Notes: a model not told the origin generated them from the letters alone. DNA of 64,000 bases from Pseudeuparius sepicola (GCA_963920635.1 OY987298.1:127543735-127607734), one strand, 5' to 3'; counted from the first letter of the stretch, positions 42,971 through 56,900 are shown. Numbers and translations: made by a program.

Positions 42971-45900
42971 TATACTTTTTATTCAAGTTTGGTAAGTGGA
43001 GGTCTTGGTGTGATTAACTCTGTGGTGTCAAAGTTTAAATAAAAAAATCCCTAAATGGCTTTCTGGAAAATCGGGGGTAATTCAATGCCGGTCCTGAATT
43101 TTCATTATGAAAATTGTCGAAAGGTCAGATTTTTGAAGGCTTTTTAAACGAAAAAAAGGCGAGGCGATTATCTTAAAAGATAAAGGTTTTATAGATTTGT
43201 ATAATATGTAGATTCAGGGAGCTACCTTATTATATACAAGCAGTATGAACGCAATAATCGTTACGATATGAACATATTTTGCTTTATCTATGTCTACAGT
43301 TTCACATATACCCATGGACATAGCTTCCTTCAACTTTGCTCAATACGAGATAAGATAACAGCTACGTTTGCATTTCCTTAGAAGCTTCCTTTCCTTGGTG
43401 CATTTTGTTGCGTTTATCTCGAAGCGTTCGATCCGATTGAGTGAGGTTTGAATTCACTGGAGCGGATTCAAATAGACAGCGTAAACCCTACAGATTGAAA
43501 TTCAATAATATTTAAAATTTCAAGTCAAGCCGCTATTTCCAAACAGAAGTTGGCCAGAATCTGCACCAACCTACTGTGGAATAAGTATAATAAGTTAATG
43601 TCCCTAGAGAGGATTGAAAACCGTAGGATTCAATACTGATGATGTAAACGTAGAATTATAAAAGATTTGACATAACTCAATCGGATCCATTTCAATCCGA
43701 TCGAGTTGCCACGAGATAAACGTAGTCATGGTCTATGTTGTGAAAAATTTAGGGGACCCTGCACCCTGCCCAAATAGAACCCTCCTTTCCTGGACCCGTG
43801 TACCTAAATCTTCCATGGGTCACATATAGGTATGGAGAGTTATAACGACCTGTCCCCAGCATAATACCGATAACAACGTCAACTTGAAGAACTAGCACCT
43901 AGCGGACGCGAGATCAGGCCAATCAGCCATGGAGACATCGGCTGAGACGTATTTATCGCGAATGTGACAATAACTAACCGAATAATTATATCGCTCCGCT
44001 GAGAATTTCCGAACGGATTGGATCTGCACGTACCTCAGCGTGTTCTCGGATCTATCTATAAATACATGCAGTATTAAAGTTAGGCAAATGTGTGGCATAA
44101 TTTCTACGTAGCTTACTATAAATTTTGTACTCGTATTGGTTTAGACAGTTACCTTTCCTCTGCAAGATAAGTGAACATTTTAGGTATTAAAGAAAGTTAT
44201 ACAGAATAAAATTTCTTACATTTTACAGAGGAAAGGCACATTGCCTAAATAAAAAATAAAAAGTGCCAAAAAGTAAGTGCCTCGGAACACCCTGTGTATC
44301 GGTAATAATATGTGAATAGAAATTTTTTAGTGGGAATTTTTCTTGACGTGTGGACCCTCCCCAATGCTCTGGCTGCGCAACTTCTCACGGCTGTCACGCA
44401 AGACACATTTTTATGGAAAAAATACATGCAAAATACATTGTTAGCCATCAGCGCTATCTATTTTCCAGGACATGAAACTATAGCCGTGAAAAGGCTTAAT
44501 ACGTCAGTCAACCATAATAGGTTTTAAAATTTGAAACGCTGATACGCCATTGAATAATATAAGAAATACGCCACCTATAGGCTCAATGCTAAACTAGTCT
44601 ATGGGCCATGCCAACAATGAACAACAACAATGAACAACGCAGTGTAGACCCGGTGGCTAGCACCGTTCACCAGGTGACGGTGGCCCATATATTAGTTCGC
44701 ATAGTACCGTCGGGGCGTTGGCATCTTAAATTCAATCGCGTATAATTTTATCGAACTGTAGGTAAATATTTGACAACGGAAATGTCTGTCAAATGTCAAA
44801 TATTTTCTCGCTAAACAAACTATAGAGTGTTATGAGAAATAAAAATAAAATCCCCGACAGGGCTATCCAACGAAAAGGTCCACCGGGCCCATCCCACATT
44901 TTTATTTTTGACTCCAGAAACAAGAATTCAATATAAAAGTTGTGAAATGTGCACTACAGCTGTTATTTTATATTTTTTTTAGCTAAAAATAAAATTTAAT
45001 GTAGAATTTTATGGGGAATCAAATGTCAGTAATGACCAACTATAGAGTTACAAAAAATTGCCGGTTCTTATTTCTGAGTTTCGGTTTGAGCGAAAGTGAG
45101 CATTCTTGGACAATTTTTTTATATTTTGTTTATATATTTTTTAATAATATGCTTTTATCATTCCAGGCAAATATCACGTTTGGCGAAATTTATATAATAA
45201 AAATTCGTCACTCGGTTATTTATATAGAGATAACTACACAAAACTGTATATCGTTGGAAACATGAGAATAAAAGGAATCTAGGACTGAAAGACACAACAT
45301 GTGCATGGGCTGAACCGCCAATTTTTTGTAGTGGGTTTTCCGTAGTACATGAGCGAATGCTATCCTAGTTCTAGCGGGAAAAGTCAATCTCAAATCAATC
45401 TCAATCTCAAAGATATTTGTGGGGTAGGTAGGGGATATAGGAGTATAGAACAAACCTGTAGGGGTGCCGTAAAAAAACACAGTGGCGTCGCAAAAAAATC
45501 CGCGTAGGCGTTTATAAGCCTGCCGCGGTTTCAGCGCTTCGACAAATTGGCACCCCTCAAGTTGTTGGCGCTCCGAGCTCGGTACTTGTTGCATACTATA
45601 CTATGTCAATAAAGATGAAATAAATAAAGTCACCTCCACATTTTATACCGTCAATTTATTCTATACATACAGGTAAGGCTTAATAGTGACTAAATTAAAC
45701 CGGCTAATATATTATCATGCATTATTTAGGTTCATGCTCTTAACATAATGTCAGTACAGTCCGGAAACGTCGAAGTTCTTGCGTATGTGAGCTCTGGTAT
45801 GTCGGCAATCAATGCGTGGCCATTAAATGGCGCGAAGTTTAATACGCAATTAGGGTGAAATTGTCGCCATTATTGGAAAATTGCTGGTGTGCTATGTCGA

Positions 45901-46902
45901 CAAAATTTACTGATAATTTGGGCTAATGCCCTGTGATTGCTTTAGGAATTCTTCGTTTCCAATGAAAGAATTGACCCACATTAAGGTAAAATATAGGTCC
46001 AATTTAGCGATTTTTACACAACATTAATCCAGATATTCGGTGGCAAAAATTCGCAACATGAAGTCGGATATTAATAATTATTGTATATTACTATTCTTGT
46101 TTATGGAGACCTTAATCGGTGTATGACTTTTTCATAAGGATATGAGACATATAATAAATTGATGCAAATCGCAAATCTACCGCCACCAAAGAGCATGCAT
46201 GTGCCTGCTGTCGGTTTGTGACTGTCTCAATCTTTCTACGTATACAAGTGAGACATATATATCAATCTGTTTGCATGCGCTTCTTTTGCTTGGTCACGGT
46301 GATTGCATCGACTGAATTAGAGCATCCATAATCACGGAGCAACACGGGAGCCTCACTTTTCGCGAAGCCTATATCCAATGACGTCAGAACCTATAGACAG
46401 GTTTGTTTTGATAAACGCTTGACGCCCAGAACTAATCACAATCTAAGCGCTCCATTAAATTATTCCGAAAATGTCGCGATATTGTCAGAGATTGCCCCTT
46501 TTTGTCGAGCCGTAGCGAACTTATTTCGACTCTGGGCTCGGAGGCTGGCATCACTAGACCATCCCCCGAGTCTTCAGGTGAGGTTCCGATGCTTCCGGCG
46601 CCCCCAAACAAGAAAAAACATGCGATATCTAAGTGTGAACTATAACCGGGAATCACCGGGTGTATAGTTGGTTGATGGTTGACTTTCTTTGTTTGTTTGT
46701 AGCATGTTTTTAGAGTAGTATCGGTATATTTAATCTTGGAGTCAAAATAAAGGGAATTTTAACAATGGGGCACCACGTCTATAGATTTTGACGTCATTGC
46801 CTATATCCCAGATTGCAAACCTTCCATTACCGCGATGTCTCGCCATGCCCGCCTCTGATATAGCATCGCGGGGCAAAATCTAAAATGTTCCAATTTTTTT
46901 GC
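42971..46902. other. Mostly featureless; two weak inverted-repeat candidates
   Basis: No gene seen. 43411-43722 is bounded by CGTTTATCTCG and CGAGATAAACG and has GATCCGATTGA-like inner repeats, a possible small element without visible target duplication. 44151-44240 is bounded by CCTTTCCTCTG and CAGAGGAAAGG. Open frames such as 45220-45594 show no motif. Confidence 0.4.
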
Positions 46903-47212
46903 GGCGATATTATCGTGTGGCAAATGCGGTGTTGGGAAGGGTTGCCTGGCAAGAATTGGAAGTGCTAGGAAATCCCGCGATTTCTATTTAGAAATCGCGG
47001 GTGGTGGACTTTATTTTGGATAATTTCTTGTGGCTCTTCTGTGCATGGTGTTCCACTAGTCAATAAAAGATACCTAAAAAGAGTGCGGTACGCGATGCCT
47101 ACCTACCGCTACTCCGAAATCTCAGCATGTTGAATTCTTGCCAGGCCGACTTCCAGACAGGCATACCTCCCCAGCATCGCATTTGCCATATGATATCGTA
47201 GCCGGTTTTTCT
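46903..47212. repeat. Inverted repeat with arms about 80-100 bp
   Basis: 46903-46985 and 47112-47212 are imperfect reverse complements, sharing GGCAAATGCG, TGCCTGGCAAGAATT and flanking blocks. A perfect palindrome sits at the inner edge of the left arm (next entry). Probably a small fold-back element. Confidence 0.65.
46974..47001. repeat. Perfect 28-bp hairpin palindrome
   Basis: Arms CCCGCGATTTCTA and the complement around TT. It is much more GC-rich at its base than its surroundings. Confidence 0.85.
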
Positions 47213-47832
47213 CTTCACCGAAATACCAGCAGTCCGATTTTCTGTCTCTGCGTACCTATACTTGGTAAGTATTGACAAGTACCTACTTACCGAGGGTCGT
47301 AGGTACTTTTGGTCGACAGAAATAAATTCTATCATACAGGGTGTGTAAACAGTATGGAAAGGTGCTTATATTTTGTTATTAAAAAATATTTTAATAAAAG
47401 TTCTGGCGACCAACTTTGTTTTTGAAAATATATCATTTTTTCTGGATACGCCAGTAAAAAATTTCAATGGGGTTCCTTCCGTAAGAAAAAATTTAGAAAA
47501 ACAGTTATTTATGTCCCAAGGCACTGAAGTTCAACTTTTTATGACTCGTGTGGAATTTAGTTGCCGAGGCCTCTGAGCTTTTAATGACGATTTTGAGACA
47601 CTTCACTGCCGATTTCAAGAAAAATAAATTTTGAAAATAATCACCTCCTTTCTCGGCTGGACTTCAATAATCCACTTCTTATCAAGTTAGCAATGAAAAT
47701 CAATTGGAATATTGATGTCTAGGCACACAAAACTTGAATACAATGAAAATTATTATGATAATACTAAGAATTAGTACCATAAACGTTAAAAATGTTCACT
47801 ATTATTATTACATTACTACTACATTTAACAAA
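47213..47832. repeat. Dispersed repeat fragments
   Basis: 47514-47640 repeats pieces seen at 18076-18182 and 38416-38875 (AAGGCACTGAAGTTCAACTT, GTTGCCGAGGCCTCTG, TTTTGAGACACTTCACTGCC). TACAGGGTGTGTAAACAG at 47335 looks like a lone Tc1/mariner end. No gene seen. Confidence 0.55.
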
Positions 47833-49631
47833 GTGGAAGGCAATGCCATTCCTGCCTCTCCAGCTACTTTAGTTGTCAGATCTTTTAAATTAATGGCCTT
47901 TGTAGACTACATTCTTCCTTTCTTGATAAAAAGTGGATTAAAGAAGTATAACCGAAGTAGGTCACTTTTATAAAAGTTGTTTTTTTCTCAATTTTTTCTT
48001 ATGGAAGCCCACTAAAATTGTTTACTGACGTATCCAGAAAGAGATGGTCTTTCCCAAAGTACAAATAAAATCATATAGTTCCATGTAATAAGACAAAGTT
48101 GATTGCCATAGCACCGAAACGTTTACGTCGAGAAGAAATAAATAGAGCAAGTTTATGGCCAAAACTATACCTAACAACTTTTTTTGTTAAAACATATTTT
48201 GAAAAGCAACTTTCCTTACTTTTTATACTTATCCTGCATACAACGCTTTTACTTAAGATAAGCTGTGCAGTTGTTTTTATTTTGGAAGGCAATGCCATTC
48301 TTGCCTCTCCAGATACTTTAGTTGTCAGATCTTTCAAATTAATGGCCTTTATAGACTACATTCTATCCTTTCTTGATATAAGAAGTAGATTAATGAAGTC
48401 TAACCGAAGGTAACTTTTATAAAAGTTACTTTTTCTCAATTTTTTTCTTATGGAAGCCCACTAAAATTGTTTACTGACGTATCCAGAAAGAGATGGCCTC
48501 TCCCAAAGTACAAATAAAATCATACAGTGCCATTTAATAAGACAACGTTGATTGCCATAGCAACGAAACGTTTACGTCGAGAAGAAATAAATATAGCAAA
48601 TTTACGGCCAAAACTATGCCTAACAACTTTTTATGTTAAAACATATTTTGAAGAGCACCTTTCCGTACTTTTTATACTTATCCTGCACACAACGCTTTTA
48701 CTTAAGATAAGCTATGCAGTTGTTTTTATTTTGGAAGGCAATGCCATTCTTGCCCCTCCAGCTACTTTAGTTGTCAGATCTTTCAAATTAATGGCCTTTG
48801 TAGACTACATTCTATCCTTTCTTGATAAGAAGTGGATTAATGAAGTCTAACCGAAGAAGGTCATTTTTATAAAAGTTGCTTTTTCTCAATTTTTTCTTAT
48901 GGAAGCCCACTAAAATTGTTTACTGACGTATGCAGAAAGAGAAGGTCTTTCCCAAAGTACAAATAAAATCATATAGTGCCATTTAATAAGACAAAGTTGA
49001 TTGCCATAGCAACGAAACGTTTACGTCGAGAAGAAATAAATATAGCAAGTTTATGGCCAAAACTGTACCTAACAACTTTTTTTGTTAAAACATATTTTGA
49101 AAAGCACCTTTCCTCACTTTTTATACTTATCCTGCATACAATGCTTTTACTTAAGATAAGCTGTGCAGTTGTTTTTATTTTGAAAGGCAATGCCATTCTT
49201 GACTCTCCAGCTACTTTAGTTGTCAGATCTTTCAAATTAATGGCCTTTGAAGACTACATTCTATCCTTTCTTGATATAAGAAGTGGATTAATGAAGTCTA
49301 ACCGAAGAAGGTCACTTTTATAAAAGTTGCTTTTTCTCAATTTTTTCTTATGGAAGCCCACTAAAATTGTTTACTGACGTATCCAGAAAGAGATGATCTC
49401 TCCCAAAGTACAAATAAAATCATATAGTTCCATTTAATAAGACAAAGTTGATTGCCATAGCAACGAAACGTTTACGTCGAGAAGAAATATATAGAGCAAG
49501 TTTATGGCCAAAATATGCTTAACAACTTTTTATAAAACGTTTTTTGAAAAGCACCTTTCCGTACTTTTTATACTTATCCTGCACACAACGCTTTTGCTTA
49601 AGATAAGCTATGCAGTTGTTTTTATTTTAAG
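47833..49631 (+). repeat. Satellite-like tandem array, four 449-bp units
   Basis: GGCAATGCCATTC occurs at 47839, 48288, 48737 and 49186; GATTGCCATAGCA at 48101, 48550, 48999 and 49450, so the period is 449 bp. The array starts at GGAAGGCAATG and ends at TTGTTTTTATTTTAA, which together make one unit junction, so it holds four whole units. Units differ by a few per cent. Roughly 105-codon frames stay open in three units on the plus strand and in two on the minus strand, but the protein has no motif I know and frames open on both strands argue against coding. Confidence 0.9.
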
Positions 49632-49789
49632 TTGAGCGCAATTATGGTTGCCATTAATATTATCTACATCTGTTTAACACATGTAACCCCCTAACAGGGC
49701 ATTATTATACAAATTATAGGCGGTTACTAATAATTATTATTCTAATTGACGCCGACGTGGATTATTCCGCCCAATTAAATTCGGCATTG

Positions 49790-52700
49790 TTTATCCCTGA
49801 ATAACTTTAGAACCGCTGATTCGCCCCCCTTAACTAATGTTGTGAAATGTTTGGGAGCATTAGCATTTTCGTAGTAGGCAACTTCCGTCCCGATTTCGAC
49901 AATATCGATTTCGGCGCGTTTAGGGAAAATTATAATCTATGGGGACGGTGGGAGACCCGCCCACGCGGTGCTCCAGATATTCGCACTCTCATAATGGAAA
50001 TGTATTTCCTCGGGATACGTTTAAAATTCGTCGCTGTCAGGAAACTAGACAGGCACTTTTCCAAGCGTTATAAATTCCTAACGATCTTGGAAATTATGAT
50101 GGAAATGCAAACAGGGTTGCGCTATCGCTTAATACACATCAGATGGGATCTATTTTTTTTATAGAGGTAAGTAATAGCATAGGTCTGCCACCGTTCCCTT
50201 CCTAACCGAGGTTATATTGTGGAATAAATAAAACAAAAGAGGGTGGACATGATAGGGTTTATTGCCTGGTAAGCAATTCACAAGTAAAAGATCTTTTGAG
50301 GGGTTTACACCCTTGAGCCTGTTTGCCGTTTGTCCTTAAGGTGACCATACTAACGATGGGGTTAAGGCTCTACAATCGGAGCATCAGCCAAATAGCCTAC
50401 ACCTCGACTTAAACTATTTCTAAATATATGCGCTAAGCTACTTAAGCTACGTAATTAAATTATGTACTTAACAGTAAACAGCCGAAACTCTGTGACTAAG
50501 GATGGTGTGATGCGAAAGCTACTTAAGTAGGATAACATAAGTATAAACCATAAGAGCCAACACCGGTGGTGATGTGGAAGCCTTATAGGAAGGTGCTACG
50601 GGTGTATATGTCGCTGTGCAGACGTGCAAAATACTCGAGAAAATACTTCCAGAACTGATTACAAGACACTTATTACTACACTTAGCTGTCTGTTGGCCAC
50701 TTTGGGGCTCCTCGCATGGATCGTACGGGTGCTGTGGTCGTGCCTGCACCTGGCAGGGATCTACGGAGTGGTCCGATGCTTTCGAGTTAACCAGGTGGAT
50801 GACCAAGACTATACGTGTGCGATTCTACCACTAGGTAAGCGATGGACGTGCAGGAGGGTGTAGCAAGCAAGCGTGCGAGAAAGGAAGAGGCCTACAAGGG
50901 TTTTAAAGCAATCAGGACACAATCTTTCAGCGAGAAGATTTCAAACTAAGATTTGTACATGTTTTTGAAAGGTAAGCAATTAGTTCATACTCAATTATGT
51001 TTGTAGCAAGCTAGTAAACGCGAAAATCGGTTATTTATTTATCAAAGCAGTCATATCTCACCTTTGGTGTAGTGTGGCCACATGTACTTTTCACTTTCGT
51101 GTGAAAAGTTGCTTCTTTTTAAGTAAATACGACTCAAGAATAGGCTTAATCCGAACAAACTCGAAATATGGTGTAGAAAAGAATCTACCACCTCCAAAAA
51201 AGGGCCTAATCTTAACTTTACTTATTGTATCCGAAAGATTAAACTTTTCGAAGATATGCTCTCCCTTCAAGAATAAGAAGCAAAATGGACGATACTCTCA
51301 GGAACAGGAAATTCCAGTAACTTTCAAATCTAGGGAATTTTGATTGCAAATGGCACACATGTGACTTAAGTGGCATATGACTGACATTTGACATCTGTCT
51401 TTAATGTCAGTTTGACATTGACACTGTTGACAGTTCTGTTTGTTTATTTTTCTTTAAACAATTATTGAGCACAAACTATCGCCAAAAGGCTACTATATTA
51501 CTTAAAAGTTTATTGAGATTTTATATCAAAAACAGAGGTATTTATGACGCTATGTTTACATTTGTAAATCTTGATTTTTAATTCTTAAGGTTTATCCCTG
51601 AATAACTTTAGAACCGCTGATTCGCCCCCCTTAACTAATGTTGTGAAATGTTTGGGAGCATTAGCATTTTCGTAGTAGGCAACTTCCGTCCCGATTTCGA
51701 CAATATCGATTTCGGCGCGTTTAGGGAAAATTATAATCTATGGGGACGGTGGGAGACCCGCCCACGCGGTGCTCCAGATATTCGCACTCTCATAATGGAA
51801 ATGTATTTCCTCGGGATACGTTTAAAATTCGTCGCTGTCAGGAAACTAGACAGGCACTTTTCCAAGCGTTATAAATTCCTAACGATCTTGGAAATTATGA
51901 TGGAAATGCAAACAGGGTTGCGCTATCGCTTAATACACATCAGATGGGATCTATTTTTTTTATAGAGGTAAGTAATAGCATAGGTCTGCCACCGTTCCCT
52001 TCCTAACCGAGGTTATATTGTGGAATAAATAAAACAAAAGAGGGTGGACATGATAGGGTTTATTGCCTGGTAAGCAATTCACAAGTAAAAGATCTTTTGA
52101 GGGGTTTACACCCTTGAGCCTGTTTGCCGTTTGTCCTTAAGGTGACCATACTAACGATGGGGTTAAGGCTCTACAATCGGAGCATCAGCCAAATAGCCTA
52201 CACCTCGACTTAAACTATTTCTAAATATATGCGCTAAGCTACTTAAGCTACGTAATTAAATTATGTACTTAACAGTAAACAGCCGAAACTCTGTGACTAA
52301 GGATGGTGTGATGCGAAAGCTACTTAAGTAGGATAACATAAGTATAAACCATAAGAGCCAACACCGGTGGTGATGTGGAAGCCTTATAGGAAGGTGCTAC
52401 GGGTGTATATGTCGCTGTGCAGACGTGCAAAATACTCGAGAAAATACTTCCAGAACTGATTACAAGACACTTATTACTACACTTAGCTGTCTGTTGGCCA
52501 CTTTGGGGCTCCTCGCATGGATCGTACGGGTGCTGTGGTCGTGCCTGCACCTGGCAGGGATCTACGGAGTGGTCCGATGCTTTCGAGTTAACCAGGTGGA
52601 TGACCAAGACTATACGTGTGCGATTCTACCACTAGGTAAGCGATGGACGTGCAGGAGGGTGTAGCAAGCAAGCGTGCGAGAAAGGAAGAGGCCTACAAGG

Positions 52701-53391
52701 GTTTTAAAGCAATCAGGACACAATCTTTCAGCGAGAAGATTTCAAACTAAGATTTGTACATGTTTTTGAAAGGTAAGCAATTAGTTCATACTCAATTATG
52801 TTTGTAGCAAGCTAGTAAACGCGAAAATCGGTTATTTATTTATCAAAGCAGTCATATCTCACCTTTGGTGTAGTGTGGCCACATGTACTTTTCACTTTCG
52901 TGTGAAAAGTTGCTTCTTTTTAAGTAAATACGACTCAAGAATAGGCTTAATCCGAACAAACTCGAAATATGGTGTAGAAAAGAATCTACCACCTCCAAAA
53001 AAGGGCCTAATCTTAACTTTACTTATTGTATCCGAAAGATTAAACTTTTCGAAGATATGCTCTCCCTTCAAGAATAAGAAGCAAAATGGACGATACTCTC
53101 AGGAACAGGAAATTCCAGTAACTTTCAAATCTAGGGAATTTTGATTGCAAATGGCACACATGTGACTTAAGTGGCATATGACTGACATTTGACATCTGTC
53201 TTTAATGTCAGTTTGACATTGACACTGTTGACAGTTCTGTTTGTTTATTTTTCTTTAAACAATTATTGAGCACAAACTATCGCCAAAAGGCTACTATATT
53301 ACTTAAAAGTTTATTGAGATTTTATATCAAAAACAGAGGTATTTATGACGCTATGTTTACATTTGTAAATCTTGATTTTTAATTCTTAAGG
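49790..53391. repeat. Tandem duplication, two 1801-bp copies (flank plus partial LTR)
   Basis: 49790-51590 and 51591-53391 appear identical wherever I compared them. Each holds about 393 bp of sequence outside the Gypsy element (TTTATCCCTGAATAAC to GCATAG) and the first 1408 bp, in plus-strand order, of its 3' LTR. The break joins TTCTTAAGG of the LTR to TTTATCCCTG of the flank. This is a post-insertion duplication or an assembly duplication. Confidence 0.9.
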
Positions 53392-53743
53392 TTATGATTT
53401 CACTAATCTGTTTTTGTTTCAAGCAACAAGAGGATTGGAAAAGGGGCCCCAAATCTTCTGGGGACCTTCTTGGCAAAAAGTAACAATATTATGGCGGCCT
53501 ACCAGGACAAAGAGGAGGGGAACTGCAGGATCGAGGGGACTACTTGGGTAAGCTAGATAGCTAAGTTCAATGATCTTAACAATATTATCTATTCTATTCT
53601 TTTCCAGAACGTTAGAAGATTGGACCAGATTTGTTCCATATATGGCACCTTTAAATATTATCTCTGTAAAATAACTGGAATACATATTTATTTAGCAAAA
53701 TTCAGGTATTTTACTCAATAAATCAACTATGCAAAATAAGACC
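51984..53743 (-). repeat. Gypsy 3' LTR
   Basis: 1760 bp, matching 59815-61574. Most of it is also present a third time at 50183-51590 through the tandem duplication. Open frames within it occur in all copies and are not considered genes. Confidence 0.9.
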
Positions 53744-53966
53744 GTAACAACTCCATCAAATCTCATAAAAAAAAAAGAATAAAAAAAAAAGAAGTAAACC
53801 TACCAATGCAGAAAATTCCCTCGTGGTAAAACTAGGATGCTGGGATTTAGGACAACGGACAGTTGCTCTGATTGGTCGCCTTTTACGACCGGGGGAGATC
53901 CCTTGGCGTTATTCTTAGACCGACAGCCACACGGCCCTTGCATGATCACGAAACATAGGCAAGTGA
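53744..53966 (-). other. Gypsy 3' untranslated region
   Basis: Contains, on the minus strand, GGTCGTAAAAGGCGACC at about 53876-53892, a motif also present at the 5' end of the R4-type LINE (37280-37296), and two poly-T runs at 53768-53792. A normal purine-rich tract is not evident. Confidence 0.6.
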
Positions 53967-56900
53967 CTATCCAGTAGGAGCCGGATTGGGTGGATTGGGT
54001 GGATGCGCCTTGAGGTCTTTCGCGTGCCAGACCCCTAGGGCACGTCCATTCATGTCACAGAGTTCATACGACCATGGGGAAAGGATTCGCGAAACACGGT
54101 AAGGACCTGTATATTTTGGGGAAAGTTTTGCAGTGAATCCTTTCGAAGCATCTGATAAAACATGCGCACGTTTCCAAACTTGTTGGTTCAAGCTAAATCG
54201 TTCTTCCCTGCGGCGCAAATCGTATGTGTGCTTACTCCTATTGTAGGCAACTTTGATACGTTTCGCCACATCTTGGCATATCTTTTCCAAGACCTCGTTC
54301 TTGCGCAAATCTGGTTGGGGCGTGTCGACAGCAGGGTCATCAATTAGAGGTTTGGAATTTCCACTTATGGAAATCTTTCGTCCAAAATGGAGAAGATTTG
54401 GGGTGAGACCAGTCACTTCATGCCTGGCAGAACGGATGGCATAGGCAACCTTAGGTAAATACTTGTCCCAATCCCTTTGTTTATCTGCTACATATGACGT
54501 TAGCATTGTTTTCACTACTCGATGGACCCTTTCAACAGGGTTGGCTTGTGGATGGTAGTTTGCGGTGTGTTTGACCTCAACGCCATACCTCTCCATGGTC
54601 TCCTTGAAGAGCCTGCTTGTAAACTGGACTCCATTATCCACAATAATCCGACTCGGGGCTCCATGCACGAGGATGACTTGGTCTTCGAGCACACGTGCTA
54701 CTGCATTAGCTGTTGATGTTCTCAACGGGAAAAGAAGGACAAATTTTGTAAAACAGTCACATACTGATAGGATATAAACATAACCGGAGGAGGATCTGGG
54801 TAGTGGGCCAACGAGATCGGCACACAGTAGTTGCCAGGGTCGAGACACTGTCACGACCTTACTGAGCATCTTCCCTGCTGGGGCTTTTTGCTGTGGTTTG
54901 GTACTTAGGCATACTACACACCTGGTAATGTACCTTGCTACATCTGCTTTTAAGCAGGGCCAGTAGTATCGCTCTGAGATTCGCCCTACCGTCTTATATC
55001 CTCCTAAGTGCCCACATGTTGGGGGATCATGATTCTGCTTAATCACTGTTTGACGCCGCTCTTTTGGTACTACTTCCAACCAGTCATAGGTCGAATCTGT
55101 TAGGTCGGGATAGGAAGTCTTAGCGCGCTTGTAGAGCACCCCGCTCTCAAGCCGCCAAAGTGGGTATCGACGTGGCATCGAGGAGACTCGCTCACACATT
55201 GTGAGGTACCACTTGTCAGTCGTTTGAGGGGTCTCGGCCGCCACAGTAGTCACCATGGGGACCGATCGGGAAAGAGCATCCGGAACGACATGCTCTGCTC
55301 CTTTCCGGTGCACGATCTCAAAATCGTACTGTTGCAACCTGACCGCCCATCTCGCGATTCGACCAACCGGATCTCGGATGCTGTATAGCCATTTCAGACT
55401 GTAATGATCAGTTAAAACGGTGAATTTCGTTCCCTCTATGTATGGTCGCAACTTCTCCACTGCAAAGATAACTGCAAGACACTCTTTCTCTGTAGTGCTG
55501 TACCTGCGTTCATTCTTGGTAAGCGAGCGACTTAGGTAGCATATTACCTTTTCCTGACCTTCCTGAACTTGTGTCAGGACCGCCCCCAAACCAAAGTCAG
55601 ATGCATCAGTTTGCACCACAAAAGGGTGTTCGAAATTGGGACAACTGAGAACAGGCGCACTCACCAAGCGCTCTTTTATAGATTCCAGGGCACGTTGGCA
55701 TGAATCATCCCACAAGAATTCTTGATTTTTGCGAGTCAGATTTGTCATGGGTGCGACAACAGTAGAAAAGTTGGGTATAAATCTTCGGTAATACGAAGCC
55801 AGGCCCACAACTCTTCGCACCTCAGTGACAGTACGAGGGGTTGGGATTTGTATGACCGCCTCTACTTTTTGAGGATCCACCATGAGCCCCTCCGCATTGA
55901 CAACGTATCCGAGATATCGGAGTTCCGGTTTGCAGAACGTGCACTTATCCCGATTTAGGGTCAAACCTGCGCCCTTGATCCTCTTGACCACAGTTCGCAA
56001 AACCTCAAGATGCTTCTCAAACGTAGGGGTGCAGATTATCACATCGTCAAGATAAACGAACACATACTGTTCCAAATCTGCGCCAAGAACACGGTCGATC
56101 AAACGTTGCCACACCGCGGGGGCACTGTGCAACCCGAACGGCATTCGGCAGAACTGAAAGAGGCCACGGTTTGGGACCGTGAATGCCGTGTACGGTCTGC
56201 TCTCTGGGGCCACTGGTATTTGCCAATAAGCAGACTTTATGTCCAGAGTTGTTAAGTACCTCGCATCTCGCAGCTTGTCCAGGATAGAGCTCACCCATGG
56301 GATCGGGTAGGCATCTGGTTCACTCACCGAATTTAATTTCTTATAGTTGACGCAAAAACGCCACCGTCCGTCACCTTTACGAACCATTACTATAGGAGAA
56401 GACCAAGGCGACGTTGAGGGTTCAACGATCCCTTGCGCCAGCATGTCGTCAAGTTCATCATTGACATGCTTCTGCAGTGCTGGAGAGATGGGGTAGTAGC
56501 GTTGCTTTATAGGTGCCGACGTAGTTTTAATGTGGAGCTCCACAAGGGGCGTACAACCCAACTTATCACCCATGTCTGAAAATACCTCGTCTATTGTACT
56601 GGTCAACTGCCATCGTTGGTCCTCAGTCAAGGACTCATAGGGACATATAGCACTGATCATACACCTTCGTTCCACGATGTCCGACCCAAATGACCACTCC
56701 CCAGCGTTGAGATCTGGGATTATGTCCATTTTCTTCCAAAAATCGACCCCTAGGATAAGAACATGGGGTAGGGATGGTACCACCAGGACCTGAATAACCC
56801 TAACTCTGTCCCGAAGGGCTATTGGTATACAGACAGTACCCCGACTGGTACAAACTTGACCATTGGCCACGGTACAGTTTGGCCGTTCCTCCGAATTAAT

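Noticed and set aside
44540..44580. Another DUF7869-like end, from ATACGCCA words
   Set aside because: Two short words only; the CACTTTGTGA half of the motif is missing.
48071..49323. Repeated small protein genes of about 105 codons
   Set aside because: They come from the 449-bp tandem array, frames are open on both strands, and no motif or start context supports coding.
50519..53144. Several small open frames repeated three times
   Set aside because: All fall within the Gypsy LTR or the duplicated flank and recur only because those are repeated.
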